DNA of 64,000 nucleotides from Sabulicella glaciei (GCF_026183895.1 NZ_JAPFQI010000001.1:401510-465509); one strand, 5' to 3'. Positions 1-10,162 are shown, numbered from the stretch's first letter. The notes: generated from the letters alone by a model not told the origin. Program-made: numbers and translations.

Positions 1-174
1 CGCCGCGTCCTCGCGCAGCAGCCGGCGCATCACGGCGCCGCGAAAGGCCTCAGCCCCGACGCCGCCTTCCGCCAGCCGGGCGGCGATCCGCGCCGCCTCC
101 GCCCGTGCTGCGCTCGATCTCGGAAAGCCGCCGCTCCAGCTCGGCGATGCGCCGTCGAAGGGTGGCGGGGTCAT
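1..174 (-). CDS. N-terminus of unidentified protein, cut by window edge
   Basis: An open frame runs leftward from an ATG at 174 off the edge of the window, giving 58 residues. From about residue 22 it is alanine/arginine-rich and helical, and nearly every codon ends in G or C, as expected of real coding sequence in this genome. It overlaps the 3' end of the next gene by 125 nt in another frame. Its position beside phaR makes a polyhydroxyalkanoate-related product, such as a synthase or a granule-associated hydrolase, plausible, but no diagnostic motif lies in the visible part. Alternatives are a start further downstream or a frameshift joining it to its neighbour. Confidence 0.45.
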   Translation of the reverse strand, partial: MTPPPFDGASPSWSGGFPRSSAARAEAARIAARLAEGGVGAEAFRGAVMRRLLREDAA

Positions 175-439
175 CGCCGCCATCCCCCGCGCCGCCCCCA
201 GCATCAGATGCAGGGGCAGGGGGCGCGGGCCGCGCCGGGGGGTGGGGAGAGGCGTCATGCGCCCAGCGCGCCAGAGCCGCTGCGCCCGCCGCCTGAGCGC
301 GCCAGAACGCGGCGAGCAGCGCCAACCCGGCCGACCAGGCCTCGGTGGCCTCCCGGTCGCGCGCGGCGGAGGCCACCTCGGACTCCCACAGCGCGATCCA
401 GTCCGCGGCCAAGCGCTCGAGTTCCTCGGGGTCGTTCAT
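50..439 (-). CDS. small helical protein beside phaR, hypothetical
   Basis: This predicts 129 residues from an ATG at 439, chosen because the residues before it look untranslated. The N-terminal half is helical and rich in Trp, Ala and Leu. A proline/alanine/glycine linker follows, then a short coiled-coil segment of the LRRRIAELERRLSEIE type. Proteins with a terminal heptad helix like this occur near PHA synthase genes (PhaE- or PhaM-like helpers), so a role on PHA granules is possible but unproven. The last 18 residues are Gly/Arg-rich with poor codon usage, and another frame looks better there. Either it overlaps the next gene or it has been frameshifted. It is divergent from phaR across about 120 bp. 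Confidence 0.5.
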   Translation of the reverse strand: MNDPEELERLAADWIALWESEVASAARDREATEAWSAGLALLAAFWRAQAAGAAALARWAHDASPHPPARPAPPAPASDAGGGAGDGGDDPATLRRRIAELERRLSEIERSTGGGGADRRPAGGRRRRG

Positions 440-560
440 CCGGTTCCACGACGGTGGGCATTGGCGGCCTCTATAACCGAAGGGCTTCCCGTCGCCCATG
501 CCGATGGTGCTACGCTGCACAGCAACACGGCAACGAATCCAAAAAGGGGCTGGGAAAACG

Positions 561-1106
561 ATGGCAGAGGCCGCACTGCAGACCACGCAATCCACGCCGC
601 CCGTGGTGATCAAGAAATACGCGAACCGCCGGCTCTACAACACGGAAAGCTCCTCCTACGTGACCCTGGAGGACTTGGCGAAGATGGTCCGCGACGGGAG
701 GGAATTCGTTGTCTACGACGCGAAGTCCGCCGAGGACATCACGCGCTCCGTCCTCACCCAGATCATCGTCGAGGAGGAGGCGAAGGGCGGACAGCTCCTG
801 CCCGAAAGCTTCCTCCGCTCGTTGATCGGTTTCTACGGCGGCTCCATGCAGACGATTGTGCCCAAGTATCTCGAAGCGACGATGCAAGGCTTCGCGCGCC
901 AGCACGAGGAAATGCGCCGCAACATGGCAAGCGCCCTGAAGCCGTTCTCCTTCGAGGAGGTGGGGCGGCAGAACCTCGCGATGATGGAACGGGCGATGAG
1001 CCTGTTCAGCCCCTTCCCGCGTCCCAACGAGCTGGAGCAGCTTCGCGCGGAGAACGAGCGCCTGAAGGCGGAGGTCGCCGCGCTGAAGGACCGCAAGCCG
1101 GGCTGA
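561..1106 (+). CDS. phaR: polyhydroxyalkanoate synthesis repressor PhaR
   Basis: This 181-residue protein has the two PhaR-type regions. An N-terminal DNA-binding domain (about residues 17-75) contains the signature IKKYANRRLYNTESSSYVTL. A PHB-accumulation regulatory domain follows (residues 75-150). The C-terminus is a coiled coil (LRAENERLKAEVAALK). Family members repress phasin and PHA genes, and bind PHA granules, which releases DNA when polymer accumulates. The ATG at 561 was preferred over an in-frame ATG at 498 because the domain starts soon after it and a purine-rich AAAAAGGGG lies upstream. The gene is divergent from the small helical protein on the left. Confidence 0.93.
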   Translation: MAEAALQTTQSTPPVVIKKYANRRLYNTESSSYVTLEDLAKMVRDGREFVVYDAKSAEDITRSVLTQIIVEEEAKGGQLLPESFLRSLIGFYGGSMQTIVPKYLEATMQGFARQHEEMRRNMASALKPFSFEEVGRQNLAMMERAMSLFSPFPRPNELEQLRAENERLKAEVAALKDRKPG

Positions 1107-1137
1107 AACCCCGGCTTTCCGTGGGCGTTGCGCCGCC

Positions 1138-1860
1138 ATGCCAGCGACCGCCGAGAAGACCGACCCCGCCCTATGGAAGCGCGTCGTCGCGCGCGTGAAG
1201 CGTGGCACGAAAGGCGGAGACGCCGGCGAATGGTCCGCGCGCAAGGCGCAGCTTGCCACCGCCGAGTACAAGAAGGCGGGCGGCGGCTATGCTGGCCGAA
1301 AGAGCAAGGACAACCACCTCAGCCAGTGGACGAAGGAGGAGTGGGGCACGAAGTCCGGCCGCCGCTCGAAGGACACGGGCGAGCGATACCTGCCGCGCCG
1401 CGCCCGGGAAAAGCTGTCGGAAAAGGAGTACGCGCAGACCACCGCGCGCAAGCGGCGCGACACGAAGGCCGGAAAGCAGCATTCCCGCCAGCCCGCCACC
1501 GCGGCACGCAAGACGGCGACCGCGCGGAAGGCCGCGCCGGATGCACTGGTGCAGGAGTTCCGCGAGGCGGTGAACACCAGCCGCTCGATGCTGGAGCGCT
1601 GGCTCAAGACCAAGCGTTCGATGGAGGTCGGGCAGAAGCGCGACGGCGGCGAGTCGGTGGGCCATGCCTCCGGACGGCGCATCGCCACGATCCTCGCGAA
1701 GGGCCGCTCGGCCGAGTACACGAAGGAGGAGCGGGCGCATATGAGGAAGGTGGTGGGGTATGTGCGCCGTCACCTCGCCCAGCGTCCGAAGGGGGACGTG
1801 CGCGACACGGATTGGCGCGCCTCGCTCCGCAACTGGGGCCACGACCCGCTGAAGGGTTGA
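1138..1860 (+). CDS. DUF5872-DUF3140 fusion protein
   Basis: This basic protein of 240 residues has two recognisable conserved parts. Residues 8-55 match the DUF5872 pattern (LWKRVVARVKRGTKGG followed by GEWSARKAQLATAEYKK). Residues 138-240 match DUF3140 (FREAVNTSRSMLERWLKTK, then GHASGRRIATILAKG, and a Trp-rich end). A Lys/Arg/Thr-rich linker joins them. DUF3140 proteins are described as putative DNA-binding or stress-associated; no enzyme motif is visible. The gene starts 31 bp after phaR and may share its transcript. Its end faces the MFS gene convergently across 7 bp. Confidence 0.8.
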   Translation: MPATAEKTDPALWKRVVARVKRGTKGGDAGEWSARKAQLATAEYKKAGGGYAGRKSKDNHLSQWTKEEWGTKSGRRSKDTGERYLPRRAREKLSEKEYAQTTARKRRDTKAGKQHSRQPATAARKTATARKAAPDALVQEFREAVNTSRSMLERWLKTKRSMEVGQKRDGGESVGHASGRRIATILAKGRSAEYTKEERAHMRKVVGYVRRHLAQRPKGDVRDTDWRASLRNWGHDPLKG

Positions 1861-1867
1861 TGCTTCC

Positions 1868-3037
1868 CTAGATCGGAACCGGCGCGGCGCGCACCATCCG
1901 CGTCAGCGCCGCGCAGCCGCCCAGCCCGACCAGGGCGATCAGCGCCGGCAGGCCCCAGCCCGGCAGGGTCTCCAGCGCCACTCCCGCAAGGGGCGCGCCA
2001 ATGGCGCCGCCCAGCAGGTAGGCGGTGTTCAGCCCGGCCATGCCGAGGGCCCGCGCCGGCCCTGCGAAGCGCTGCACCGCGCGCACCATGCCGAGGGTGT
2101 AGATCGCCCCCGCCGCCCCGCCCCATGCCGCCAGCACCGGCCAGACCGGCAGGCCCGGCGCCAGGGCCGGCCAGAACACCGAAGCCACCGCCACCACCAC
2201 GCCGCAGAGCAGCAGCGCCCAGTCCGTCCCCCAGCGATCCGCCACCATGCCAAGGGGGAATTGCGCCAGCACGTTGCCGAAGCCCGAGGCGACGACGATC
2301 GCGGCCGCGGCCGCCGCCGCCATGCCGAGGGCAAGACCCTGCACGGGGAACACCGCCCCGGCCGCCGCCTCCAGCGCACCGCAAAGGGCCGCGGCGCCGG
2401 CGGGCGCCGCCATCACGGAGGCCACTGGCCGAAGCCGGGCGAGGGACAGTCGCATCCGCGCCGGGACCGTTCCGGCCGGGTCGCGCAACGCCGCGCCCAT
2501 GGCCAGCCCCAGCGCCAGGATCCCCGCCGAAGCCCAGAAGGCCTGCGGCACCACCCCCGTCAGCAGCAGCACCGCCGGCCCGCCGCCGATCGCGGCGGAA
2601 ACAAAGGTCTGGTAGAGGCCAAGCGACGCGCCCTCGCGCCCCTCCGGTGCCATGGCGGCGGCGATGGCGTCGGCCGTCGTCCAGGCAAGGCAAGACCCCA
2701 CCCCCAGCAGGCCGCCGAAGACGAACCAGAGCGGCAAGGCAGGGTCTGTTCCCAATGCGAGCAGCGCAACGGCCGCCATTCCCGCCGCGACGCGATGCAG
2801 GGCAAAGGCCCCGCCCAGCCGCCCGGCCAGCCAAGGGGTGATCGGTGCCGCGAGCAGCGCCGCGCCCCAGACCACGGATGCGTAGAGACCGATCACCGCC
2901 GCCTCGACCCCGCGCTGCGCCAGCAGGACGGAGGCGAGGGGCGTCGCCATCCAGACGCCAGCGAAGGCGCAGGTGGCCACGCCCACGAACAGGGCGAAGG
3001 AGGCCGCGTGCGGCTTCGCTTGGGTGGCGGTGGACAT
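1868..3037 (-). CDS. MFS transporter
   Basis: This 389-residue membrane protein has about twelve hydrophobic helices rich in Ala, Gly, Leu and Val, and a central break between two six-helix halves, as in the major facilitator superfamily. Small conserved pieces such as DRWGTDW after helix 8 fit the MFS loop motif. The layout resembles YcaD/arabinose-efflux-type transporters; the substrate cannot be read from the sequence. The start at 3037 follows a GAGGAA Shine-Dalgarno at good spacing. An upstream in-frame ATG at 3130 would add 31 residues unlike a membrane protein. The gene is divergent from the RND efflux operon. Confidence 0.85.
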   Translation of the reverse strand: MSTATQAKPHAASFALFVGVATCAFAGVWMATPLASVLLAQRGVEAAVIGLYASVVWGAALLAAPITPWLAGRLGGAFALHRVAAGMAAVALLALGTDPALPLWFVFGGLLGVGSCLAWTTADAIAAAMAPEGREGASLGLYQTFVSAAIGGGPAVLLLTGVVPQAFWASAGILALGLAMGAALRDPAGTVPARMRLSLARLRPVASVMAAPAGAAALCGALEAAAGAVFPVQGLALGMAAAAAAAIVVASGFGNVLAQFPLGMVADRWGTDWALLLCGVVVAVASVFWPALAPGLPVWPVLAAWGGAAGAIYTLGMVRAVQRFAGPARALGMAGLNTAYLLGGAIGAPLAGVALETLPGWGLPALIALVGLGGCAALTRMVRAAPVPI

Positions 3038-3400
3038 GGGGGGTTCCTCGGGGGCGGGCCCCGATGGGGCATGAACCGGAATGTGTATGGCGCTGCAGGG
3101 CAAGTCAAAGTGGCGCGCCTCGCTGTGCATGGCAGCATTGCGGCCTCCGTGCCAAGCCGAGACGCCTCTGAACTCTCCCGGAGGCGCAAGGCCAAGATTT
3201 TGCGTCGTTTCAATGCGCCGGCGTCGCGAACCCGAACAAGAGACAAGCGGCGACTGGGCGCGGTTCCAGGAACTTCAAGCCTCTTGCGCGGTGCACCATG
3301 CGTGGTCTTCATTCACCCTGACCGGCTTCCCCGCGTTCCCAGCCCCCGGCTGATGCGCCATGGCCCCTCCGCCGGTTTGCATGAAGGCGTCCCCCCGGTG
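3038..3400. other. gene-free divergent region
   Basis: This 363-bp gap separates the leftward MFS gene from the rightward RND efflux operon. Open frames cross it on both strands, but their codon use and amino-acid content are not gene-like. It should hold both promoters. No clear operator palindrome or riboswitch was found. Confidence 0.5.
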
Positions 3401-4555
3401 ATGAAGAAGATCGCCCTGTTTCTCGCACTCGCCGCCTTTCCTGCCCAGGCGCAGATGGGCGCAGGCGGCCCGCCGCCCGCCGTTGGCTTTGTCGAGGCAC
3501 GGCGGCAGGCCGTCACCGAGAGCAACGAGTTCATCGGCCGGATCGAGGCGATCAACCGCGTGGACATCCGCGCCCGCGTCACCGGCTTCCTGGAACAGCG
3601 CCTCTTCACCGAGGGCAGCGAGGTGCAGGAGGGCGCGCCTCTGTTTCGTCTCGAACGCGCGCCCTTCGAGGCCCAGCTGGACCAGGCCCGCGCCAACGTC
3701 GCTTCCGCCGAAGCCCAGCTCAACAACGCCCGCGTCGTCCTGGCCCGTGCACGCGATCTGCGCTCCACCGGGGCCGGCACGCAGGCGGCGCTGGACAACG
3801 CCCAGGCGCAGGAGCGGACGAGCGCCGCGGCGGTGCTCGGCGCCCAGGCCCAGCTTCGCACCGCCGAGATCAACCTCGCCTACACGGAGATCACCGCCCC
3901 GGTCGCGGGGGCGATCGGCCGCGCCTACTACACCCCAGGCAACGTGGTCAGCCCAACCCTTGCGGACCCGCTGGCAACCATCGTCAGCCAGGATCCGATG
4001 CGCGTCGCCTTCACCATCCCCCAGCGCACCGCAGTCGAACTCCGCGAGCGCTACCAGGGAAGGGGCGGAGCCCAGGCGACGCGTGTGCGCGTGCGGCTCG
4101 TCACCGGGGCACTGTATTCCGAGGTGGGGCACATCGACTTCATCGACACCAGCCTCGGCCGCGACACGGACAGCATCCTGGTCCGCGCCAGCATCCCGAA
4201 CCCGCTCCGCGAGGGGATGCGCGCCGGCGAGCCCGGCGCGCGCGCCCTGATTGACGGCCAGCTGGTCACGGTGCTGCTGGAAGCCGCGCAGCCGGTCCAG
4301 GCCATCGTGGTCCCGCGCAACGCCATCGCGCAGGACCAGCAGGGCTTCTTCGTCTTCGTCGTCGGCGAGAACAACGTCGCGGAGCGCCGCAACGTCCGCC
4401 TCGGCCGCTCCACTGCCGAGACGGCGGTGATCGAGGAAGGCGTCAACGAGGGCGACCGCGTCATCACCGAAGGCATCCAGCGCATCCGCCCCGGGGCGCC
4501 GGTGAACCCGCAACCCGCCGGCGCTGCCCCCGGCCAGCCGCAGCGCGCGGGCTGA
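3401..4555 (+). CDS. RND efflux periplasmic adaptor (AcrA/MexA type)
   Basis: This 384-residue membrane fusion protein links an inner-membrane RND pump to an outer-membrane channel. It begins with an export signal ([18 protein letters not shown]). A lipoyl/barrel-sandwich half follows ([20 protein letters not shown]), then a long alpha-hairpin rich in Ala, Gln and Asn (about residues 95-165), the second lipoyl half ([20 protein letters not shown]), a beta-barrel and a membrane-proximal domain. There is no lipobox cysteine, so it appears secreted rather than lipidated. The start at 3401 sits directly before the signal peptide. The RND permease follows after 10 bp in the same operon. No TolC-type channel gene is present nearby. 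Confidence 0.92.
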   Translation: MKKIALFLALAAFPAQAQMGAGGPPPAVGFVEARRQAVTESNEFIGRIEAINRVDIRARVTGFLEQRLFTEGSEVQEGAPLFRLERAPFEAQLDQARANVASAEAQLNNARVVLARARDLRSTGAGTQAALDNAQAQERTSAAAVLGAQAQLRTAEINLAYTEITAPVAGAIGRAYYTPGNVVSPTLADPLATIVSQDPMRVAFTIPQRTAVELRERYQGRGGAQATRVRVRLVTGALYSEVGHIDFIDTSLGRDTDSILVRASIPNPLREGMRAGEPGARALIDGQLVTVLLEAAQPVQAIVVPRNAIAQDQQGFFVFVVGENNVAERRNVRLGRSTAETAVIEEGVNEGDRVITEGIQRIRPGAPVNPQPAGAAPGQPQRAG

Positions 4556-4565
4556 GGGAAAGGCC

Positions 4566-7500
4566 ATGATCTCCGCCGTCTTCATTCGGCGGCCGCGGCT
4601 TGCCGTGGTCATCTCCATCGTCATCACCCTGGCGGGGCTGCTGTCGCTGACCCGTATCCCGGTGGCCCAGTTCCCCGATATCGTGCCGCCCGTGGTGCAG
4701 GTGACGACGCGCTACCCCGGCGCCTCGGCGGCGGTGGTGGAAAGCACCGTCGCGCAGCTCGTCGAGAGCGCGGTGAACGGGTCGGACCGCATGCTCTACA
4801 TGCGCTCCAACTCGGGCAATGACGGTTCTTATACGCTTTCCGTCACCTTCGCCCTCGGCACCAACCCCGACATCAACACGGTGAACGTCAACAACCGTGT
4901 CCAGGGCGTCCTGGCGCGCTTGCCGCAGGAGGTGCAGCGCGCCGGCGTCACGGTGCGCAAGCAATCCTCGGCGGTCTTGATGTTCCTCGGCGTGTCGTCG
5001 GACAATCCGGACCACTCGCCGCTCTTCATCTCGAACTACGTCACCATCAACATGCTGGACGCCATGCGCCGCCTGCCGGGTGTGGGAGACGTGCAGATGT
5101 TCGGCGCGCAGGACTACTCCATGCGCGTCTGGTTCGAGGTGGACCGGCTCAACAACCTCAACCTCTCGCCCTCCGAGATCATTGCCGCCATCCAGGCGCA
5201 GAACGTCCAGGCGGCGGTGGGGCGCATCGGGGCGCGCCCGATCAGCGACGACCAGTCCTTCCAATTCAACATCCAGACCCAGGGCCGCCTCATCTCGCCC
5301 GAGCAGTTCGGCGAGATCGTGATCCGCGCCAACCCGGATGGCTCGACGCTGCGCATCCGGGACGTGGCGCGGGTAGAGCTTGGCGCCGCGAACCTGGACG
5401 TCGAGGCCCGGCTGAACGGGCAAAACGTCGTCAACATGGGCATCTACCTTGCCCCCGGTGCCAATGCGGTGCAGGTGGCGGAGCTGGCCAAGCGCACCCT
5501 GAACGACATGTCCTCCCGCTTTCCGCAGGGGCTGCGCCATACGATCATCTACAACACCACCGACTTCGTCATCGACACGATGACAGAGGTGGTGAAGACC
5601 CTGGCCGAGGCCTTCATCCTCGTGGTGCTGGTGGTCTATCTCTTCCTCGGCTCGCTTCGCGCCACGATCATTCCGACCGTCGCGGTGCCCGTGTCGCTGA
5701 TCGGCACCTTCGCCGTGCTGCTGATGATGGGCTACACGGCCAACACCATCTCGCTCCTCGCCATGGTGCTCGCCATCGGCATCGTCGTGGACGACGCCAT
5801 CGTGGTGGTCGAGAACGTGGAGCGGGTGATGGAGGAGGAGCCCGACCTCACCCCCGCCCAAGCAACTGACAAGGCCATGCGGGAGATCACGGGCCCCATC
5901 ATCGCCATCACCCTAGTGCTGCTGTCGGTCTTCGTGCCGATCGGCCTGATTCCGGGCGTCTCGGGCGTGCTGTTCCAGCAATTCGCGGTGACGATCAGCG
6001 TCGCGATGGTCATCTCGGCCATCAATGCTCTCACCTTGTCTCCGGCGCTCTGCGCCGTGGTGCTGCGGCATACCGGACCGCGCCGCGGGCCGATGAAGTA
6101 TGTGCTCCGGGCCATCGATAAGGTGCGGGACGGTTATGCCTGGGTCGTCACGCGCCTCGTCCGCGTCGCGCTGCTTTCGGTCGTCCTCACCGCCGCCATC
6201 GCCTTCGGCATCTTCGAGGTCTCGAAGCGCACGCCCCAAGCCTTCCTCCCGGCCGAGGACCAGGGCGCCTTCTTTGTGCAGCTTCAGCTTCCCCAGGGTT
6301 CCTCCGTCGCCCGCACCAGCGAGGCGTCGCGACAGGTGGCGGCCTTCCTGCGCCAGAACGAGGCGATCGAGAACATCCTGGAGATCATCGGTTTCTCCTT
6401 CATCGATGGCGGCGCGCAGTCCAACTCCGCCTTCATCGTCGGCCGCCTCAAGCCCTTCGAGGACCGGACCCGCGCCGACCAGAGCGTCTTCGCCGCCATC
6501 GGCCAAGTCTTCGGCTTCGCCCAGGGCTTCCGCACCGCCAACGTCTTCGCCTTCAACGTGCCGCCCATCCTGGGCCTCGGCACGGGCGGCGGCTTCGAGT
6601 ACCAGCTGCAGGACTTCCAGGGGCGCGACCCAGTGGAGCTGGGCGGCGTTTCCCTCGCGCTGATGGTGGCGGCGAACCAGGACCAGCGCCTCGCCGGCGT
6701 CTTCACTACCTACGCCCCCACCAGCCCGTCCCTCTATCTCGACCTGGACCGCGACAAGGCCCAGGCTCTCGGCGTGCGGATCAGCGACGTCTTCACCACG
6801 CTCCAGGCGGCGCTGGGCGGCATCTACGTCAACGATTTCAACCTGTTCGGCCGAACCTGGCAGGTGAACGTGCAGGCCGTCGCCGCCGACCGCGACGACC
6901 TGCCGGATATCTGGCGCCTTCAGGTCCGCAACACGCGCGGGCAGATGGTGCCGCTTGCTGCCTTTGCGAATGTGCGCGTGGTGCTGGGGCCACAGACCAT
7001 CCAGCGCTACAACAACTACCGTTCCGTGAACTTCCTCGGTCAGGGCCGTCCCGGCATTTCTTCCGGCGACGCGCTGCTCGCGATGGAGGAGGTGTCGCGC
7101 ACCGTGCTGCCGCAGGGCTTCGGCTTCGACTGGACGGGCACCGCCTACCAGGAGAAGCAGGCCGCCGGGCAGACGGGCGTCCTGGTCGGGCTGGCGCTGC
7201 TCTTCGCCTATCTCTTCCTGGTGGCCCTGTATGAGAGCTGGGTGATCCCGATGCCGGTTCTGCTCTCCGTCGCGGTGGGCGGGCTGGGCTCCTTCATCGC
7301 CCTCTTCATCGCGGGGGCCCCACTCACCGTCTATGCCCAGATCGGCCTTGTCGTGCTGATCGCGCTGGCGGCGAAGAACGGCATCCTGATCATCGAGTTC
7401 GCGAAGGAGCAGCGCGAGAAGGGCCTCTCCATCCGCGACGCGGCGGTGATGGGCAGCCGGATGCGCTTCCGCGCCGTGATGATGACGTCCTTCGCCTTCA

Positions 7501-7700
7501 TCCTCGGCCTCGTGCCGCTGGTCTGGGCGACGGGCGCTGCGATGCTGTCCCGCCGCGCTGTGGGCCTGCCGGTCTTCGGGGGGATGCTGGCGGCCTCGTT
7601 GGTCGGGATCTTCATCATCCCGATGCTCTACGTCGTGTTCCAGGGGATGCGGGAGCGGACGCATAATCTGTTCCGCCGCAAGGGCAGCGTGGCGCACTGA
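4566..7700 (+). CDS. RND multidrug efflux permease (AcrB/HAE1 family)
   Basis: At 1,044 residues this is the usual length for a hydrophobe/amphiphile efflux RND pump. Hallmarks include the N-terminal helix and [15 protein letters not shown] start of the porter domain. The proton-relay aspartates D409 and D410 sit in helix 4 ([18 protein letters not shown]), and the relay lysine K937 is in helix 10 ([18 protein letters not shown]). Twelve membrane helices and two large periplasmic loops are evident. It exchanges protons for drugs or other amphiphiles in the inner membrane, as a trimer. It forms an operon with the adaptor gene 10 bp upstream. The substrate range cannot be predicted, and no local regulator gene is seen. 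Confidence 0.95.
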   Translation: MISAVFIRRPRLAVVISIVITLAGLLSLTRIPVAQFPDIVPPVVQVTTRYPGASAAVVESTVAQLVESAVNGSDRMLYMRSNSGNDGSYTLSVTFALGTNPDINTVNVNNRVQGVLARLPQEVQRAGVTVRKQSSAVLMFLGVSSDNPDHSPLFISNYVTINMLDAMRRLPGVGDVQMFGAQDYSMRVWFEVDRLNNLNLSPSEIIAAIQAQNVQAAVGRIGARPISDDQSFQFNIQTQGRLISPEQFGEIVIRANPDGSTLRIRDVARVELGAANLDVEARLNGQNVVNMGIYLAPGANAVQVAELAKRTLNDMSSRFPQGLRHTIIYNTTDFVIDTMTEVVKTLAEAFILVVLVVYLFLGSLRATIIPTVAVPVSLIGTFAVLLMMGYTANTISLLAMVLAIGIVVDDAIVVVENVERVMEEEPDLTPAQATDKAMREITGPIIAITLVLLSVFVPIGLIPGVSGVLFQQFAVTISVAMVISAINALTLSPALCAVVLRHTGPRRGPMKYVLRAIDKVRDGYAWVVTRLVRVALLSVVLTAAIAFGIFEVSKRTPQAFLPAEDQGAFFVQLQLPQGSSVARTSEASRQVAAFLRQNEAIENILEIIGFSFIDGGAQSNSAFIVGRLKPFEDRTRADQSVFAAIGQVFGFAQGFRTANVFAFNVPPILGLGTGGGFEYQLQDFQGRDPVELGGVSLALMVAANQDQRLAGVFTTYAPTSPSLYLDLDRDKAQALGVRISDVFTTLQAALGGIYVNDFNLFGRTWQVNVQAVAADRDDLPDIWRLQVRNTRGQMVPLAAFANVRVVLGPQTIQRYNNYRSVNFLGQGRPGISSGDALLAMEEVSRTVLPQGFGFDWTGTAYQEKQAAGQTGVLVGLALLFAYLFLVALYESWVIPMPVLLSVAVGGLGSFIALFIAGAPLTVYAQIGLVVLIALAAKNGILIIEFAKEQREKGLSIRDAAVMGSRMRFRAVMMTSFAFILGLVPLVWATGAAMLSRRAVGLPVFGGMLAASLVGIFIIPMLYVVFQGMRERTHNLFRRKGSVAH

Positions 7701-7769
7701 CGCCACGCCCCCTTCCCAAACCCACCCTCGCCGTCAGATGATGGCGAGGACAGGTGAGGGAATCCCGAA

Positions 7770-10088
7770 ATGGCGAAGTTTGGCTTGAGCCAATCCCTGC
7801 GGCGCGTCGAGGACCCGAGGCTCCTTCTGGGCCAGGGCCGCTACACGGATGACATCGCATTTCCCGGCCAGGTTCATGGCCACGTGCTCCGCTCCCCGCA
7901 CGCCCATGCTGCCATCACGTCGGTGGACGCGACGGAAGCCCGCGCCATGCCCGGCGTGCTGGCGATCTACACCGGCGCCGACCTTCAGTCCGCCGGGGTG
8001 GGGGACGTGCCCTGCGCCGTGCCGCTGAAGAGCAGCGACGGCTCGCCCCGCGCGGACACGCCGCACCCCGTCCTGGCGGTGGACCGCGTTCGCCACGTGG
8101 GCGACCCGGTGGCCTTCATCGTCGCCGAGACGCCGCAGCAGGCGCGCGACGCGGCCGAGGCGGTGATGGTGGATTACGACATCCTCCCCTCCATCTCCGA
8201 CCTCGCCACCGCGCACGAGGCCGGCCAAGCCCAGATCTGGGATGCCGCGCCGAACAACATCTGCTTCGACTGGGAAGCCGGCGACAAGGCGAAGGCGGAG
8301 GAGATGTTCGCGAAGGCTGCGCATGTCACGCGGCTGACGGTGGTGAACAACCGGATCGTCGTCTCCTCCATGGAAGCCCGCGCCTGCGGCGCCTCCTTTG
8401 ACGCGGCCTCGGGCACCTTCACGGTGCATGCCGGCACCCAGGGATCCTGGCTGGTGAAGGGGCTGCTCGCCTCCAACGTGCTGAAGGTGGACCCGGAGAA
8501 GGTGCGCGTCGTCACCCCCGACGTGGGCGGCGGCTTCGGCATGAAGATCTTCCTCTACGCCGAGTACGCGCTTTGTGCCTACGCGGCCCGCGAAGTCGGC
8601 CGCCCGGTCAAGTGGACCTCCGAGCGCACGGAAGCCTTCCTGTCCGACACGCATGGGCGCGACAACGTGACGACCGGTGAGCTGGCCCTGGACAGCGACG
8701 GCAGGTTCCTGGCGCTCCGCACCCTGAACCACGCCAACATGGGCGCCTATCTTTCCACCTTCGCGCCCTTCATCCCGACCGGGGCGGGCACCAAGGTTCT
8801 GGCGAGCGTTTACGACTTCCAGGCCATCCATGCCCGCGTCCTCGGCATCCTCACCAACACCGTGCCGGTGGATGCCTATCGCGGGGCAGGACGTCCCGAG
8901 TCGAACTACCTCGTCGAGCGGCTGATCGACCAGGCGGCGCACGATCTTGGGATCGATCGAATCGAGCTTCGCCGCCGAAACATGGTGGCGCAGTCCCGCA
9001 TGCCCTACACCAGCGCGATCGGCCAGCGCTACGACAGCGGCGATTTTCCGCGCGTCATGGACGCCGCGCTGGGGAAGATCGACTGGGCTGGCTTCCCCGC
9101 CCGCAAGGCGGAGGCCGCCTCGCGTGGCAAGAAGCGCGGGATAGGCCTCGCCTACTACCTGGAGGCCACGGGCGGCAGCCCGACGGAGAACGCCAAGGTC
9201 GTCTTCGCGGAGGACGGCATGGTGGACGTCTATGTCGGCACGCAGAGCACGGGGCAGGGTCACGAGACCGCCTACGCCATGCTCACCTCGCACGAGCTGG
9301 GCATCCCGGTCGAGAAGATCCGCGTCCAGCAGGGCGATTCCGAGACGCTGCCCTCCGGCGGCGGCACGGGCGGCGCGCGTTCTCTGTACTCGGAAGGCCA
9401 GGCCATCCTCGTCACGACGGCAAGCGTGATCGAGAAGGGCAAGGAAGCCGCGTCGCAGCTCCTGGAGGCGGCGAAGGTGGATATCGAGTTCACCAAGGGG
9501 CGGTTCACCGTGGCGGGCACCGACCGCGGCATGGACATCCTGGAGGTCGCTTCGCGGCAACGCGCCCGCATCGCGGCGGGCGAGGACACGATCCTGCTCG
9601 ACGCGCTGGAAACGGCGAAGATCGACAGCCACACTTTCCCCAATGGCTGCCACGTCGCCGAGGTCGAGGTGGATCCGGAGACGGGGCAGGTTACGATCCC
9701 GCGCTACATCGTGGTGGACGATGTGGGCCACGCGCTGAACCCGCTGATCGTGCGGGGACAGGTGCATGGCGGCGTCGTCCAGGGCATCGGCCAGGCGGTG
9801 CTGGAGCGCACGGCCTATGACCCTTCCAGCGGTCAGCTCCTTTCTGCCTCCTTCATGGATTACGCCCTGCCGCGCGCGGAGGACGTGCCCGAGATCGAGG
9901 TGGATCTGATCGCCGTGCCCTGCGAGACCAACCCCCTCGGCGTGAAGGGAGCCGGCGAGGCCGGGGCGGTCGGGTCGCCGCCAGCGGTGGTCAATGCGCT
10001 GGTTGACGCGCTTTCGGGGGATGGCGTGCAGAGCATCGACATGCCGGCGACGCCGGAGGCGGTTTGGAAGGCGCTGCACGCGGCCTGA
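7770..10088 (+). CDS. xanthine dehydrogenase/CoxL-family molybdopterin-binding subunit
   Basis: This is a 772-residue large subunit of a molybdenum hydroxylase. The N-terminal a/b hammerhead domain starts with RRVEDPRLLLGQGRYTDDI. The Mo-cofactor domains carry VGGGFGMK, the active-site loop AYRGAGRPE (residues 369-377), GQGHETAYAML and the GVKGAGEAG segment whose Glu730 matches the catalytic glutamate. True CO dehydrogenases have AYxCSFR in the loop. AYRGAGR marks the form II group, whose substrates are usually other small organics or unknown. The expected FAD (CoxM) and 2Fe-2S (CoxS) subunits are absent on both sides, so the partners must be elsewhere. It starts 69 bp after the RND operon. 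Confidence 0.9.
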   Translation: MAKFGLSQSLRRVEDPRLLLGQGRYTDDIAFPGQVHGHVLRSPHAHAAITSVDATEARAMPGVLAIYTGADLQSAGVGDVPCAVPLKSSDGSPRADTPHPVLAVDRVRHVGDPVAFIVAETPQQARDAAEAVMVDYDILPSISDLATAHEAGQAQIWDAAPNNICFDWEAGDKAKAEEMFAKAAHVTRLTVVNNRIVVSSMEARACGASFDAASGTFTVHAGTQGSWLVKGLLASNVLKVDPEKVRVVTPDVGGGFGMKIFLYAEYALCAYAAREVGRPVKWTSERTEAFLSDTHGRDNVTTGELALDSDGRFLALRTLNHANMGAYLSTFAPFIPTGAGTKVLASVYDFQAIHARVLGILTNTVPVDAYRGAGRPESNYLVERLIDQAAHDLGIDRIELRRRNMVAQSRMPYTSAIGQRYDSGDFPRVMDAALGKIDWAGFPARKAEAASRGKKRGIGLAYYLEATGGSPTENAKVVFAEDGMVDVYVGTQSTGQGHETAYAMLTSHELGIPVEKIRVQQGDSETLPSGGGTGGARSLYSEGQAILVTTASVIEKGKEAASQLLEAAKVDIEFTKGRFTVAGTDRGMDILEVASRQRARIAAGEDTILLDALETAKIDSHTFPNGCHVAEVEVDPETGQVTIPRYIVVDDVGHALNPLIVRGQVHGGVVQGIGQAVLERTAYDPSSGQLLSASFMDYALPRAEDVPEIEVDLIAVPCETNPLGVKGAGEAGAVGSPPAVVNALVDALSGDGVQSIDMPATPEAVWKALHAA

Positions 10089-10162
10089 ACGCCCTTGGGC
10101 CTCGGCCGCCGCGGCCGGGCGCCTCTCAGGCTTTGCCGTTGCCCGGTCAGGGCCTAGAAAAG

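Noticed and set aside
2125-2841. Long rightward Pro/Arg/Ala-rich frame inside the MFS gene
   Set aside because: It is a shadow of the leftward membrane-protein gene; the composition is typical of antisense frames in GC-rich DNA.
7727-7748. Inverted repeat CTCGCCGTCA/TGATGGCGAG between the RND and CoxL-like genes
   Set aside because: The loop would be only two bases and no T-run follows, so neither terminator nor operator status can be supported.
7734-10079. 781-codon leftward frame opposite the molybdenum hydroxylase gene
   Set aside because: Antisense shadow of a gene with strong family motifs on the plus strand.
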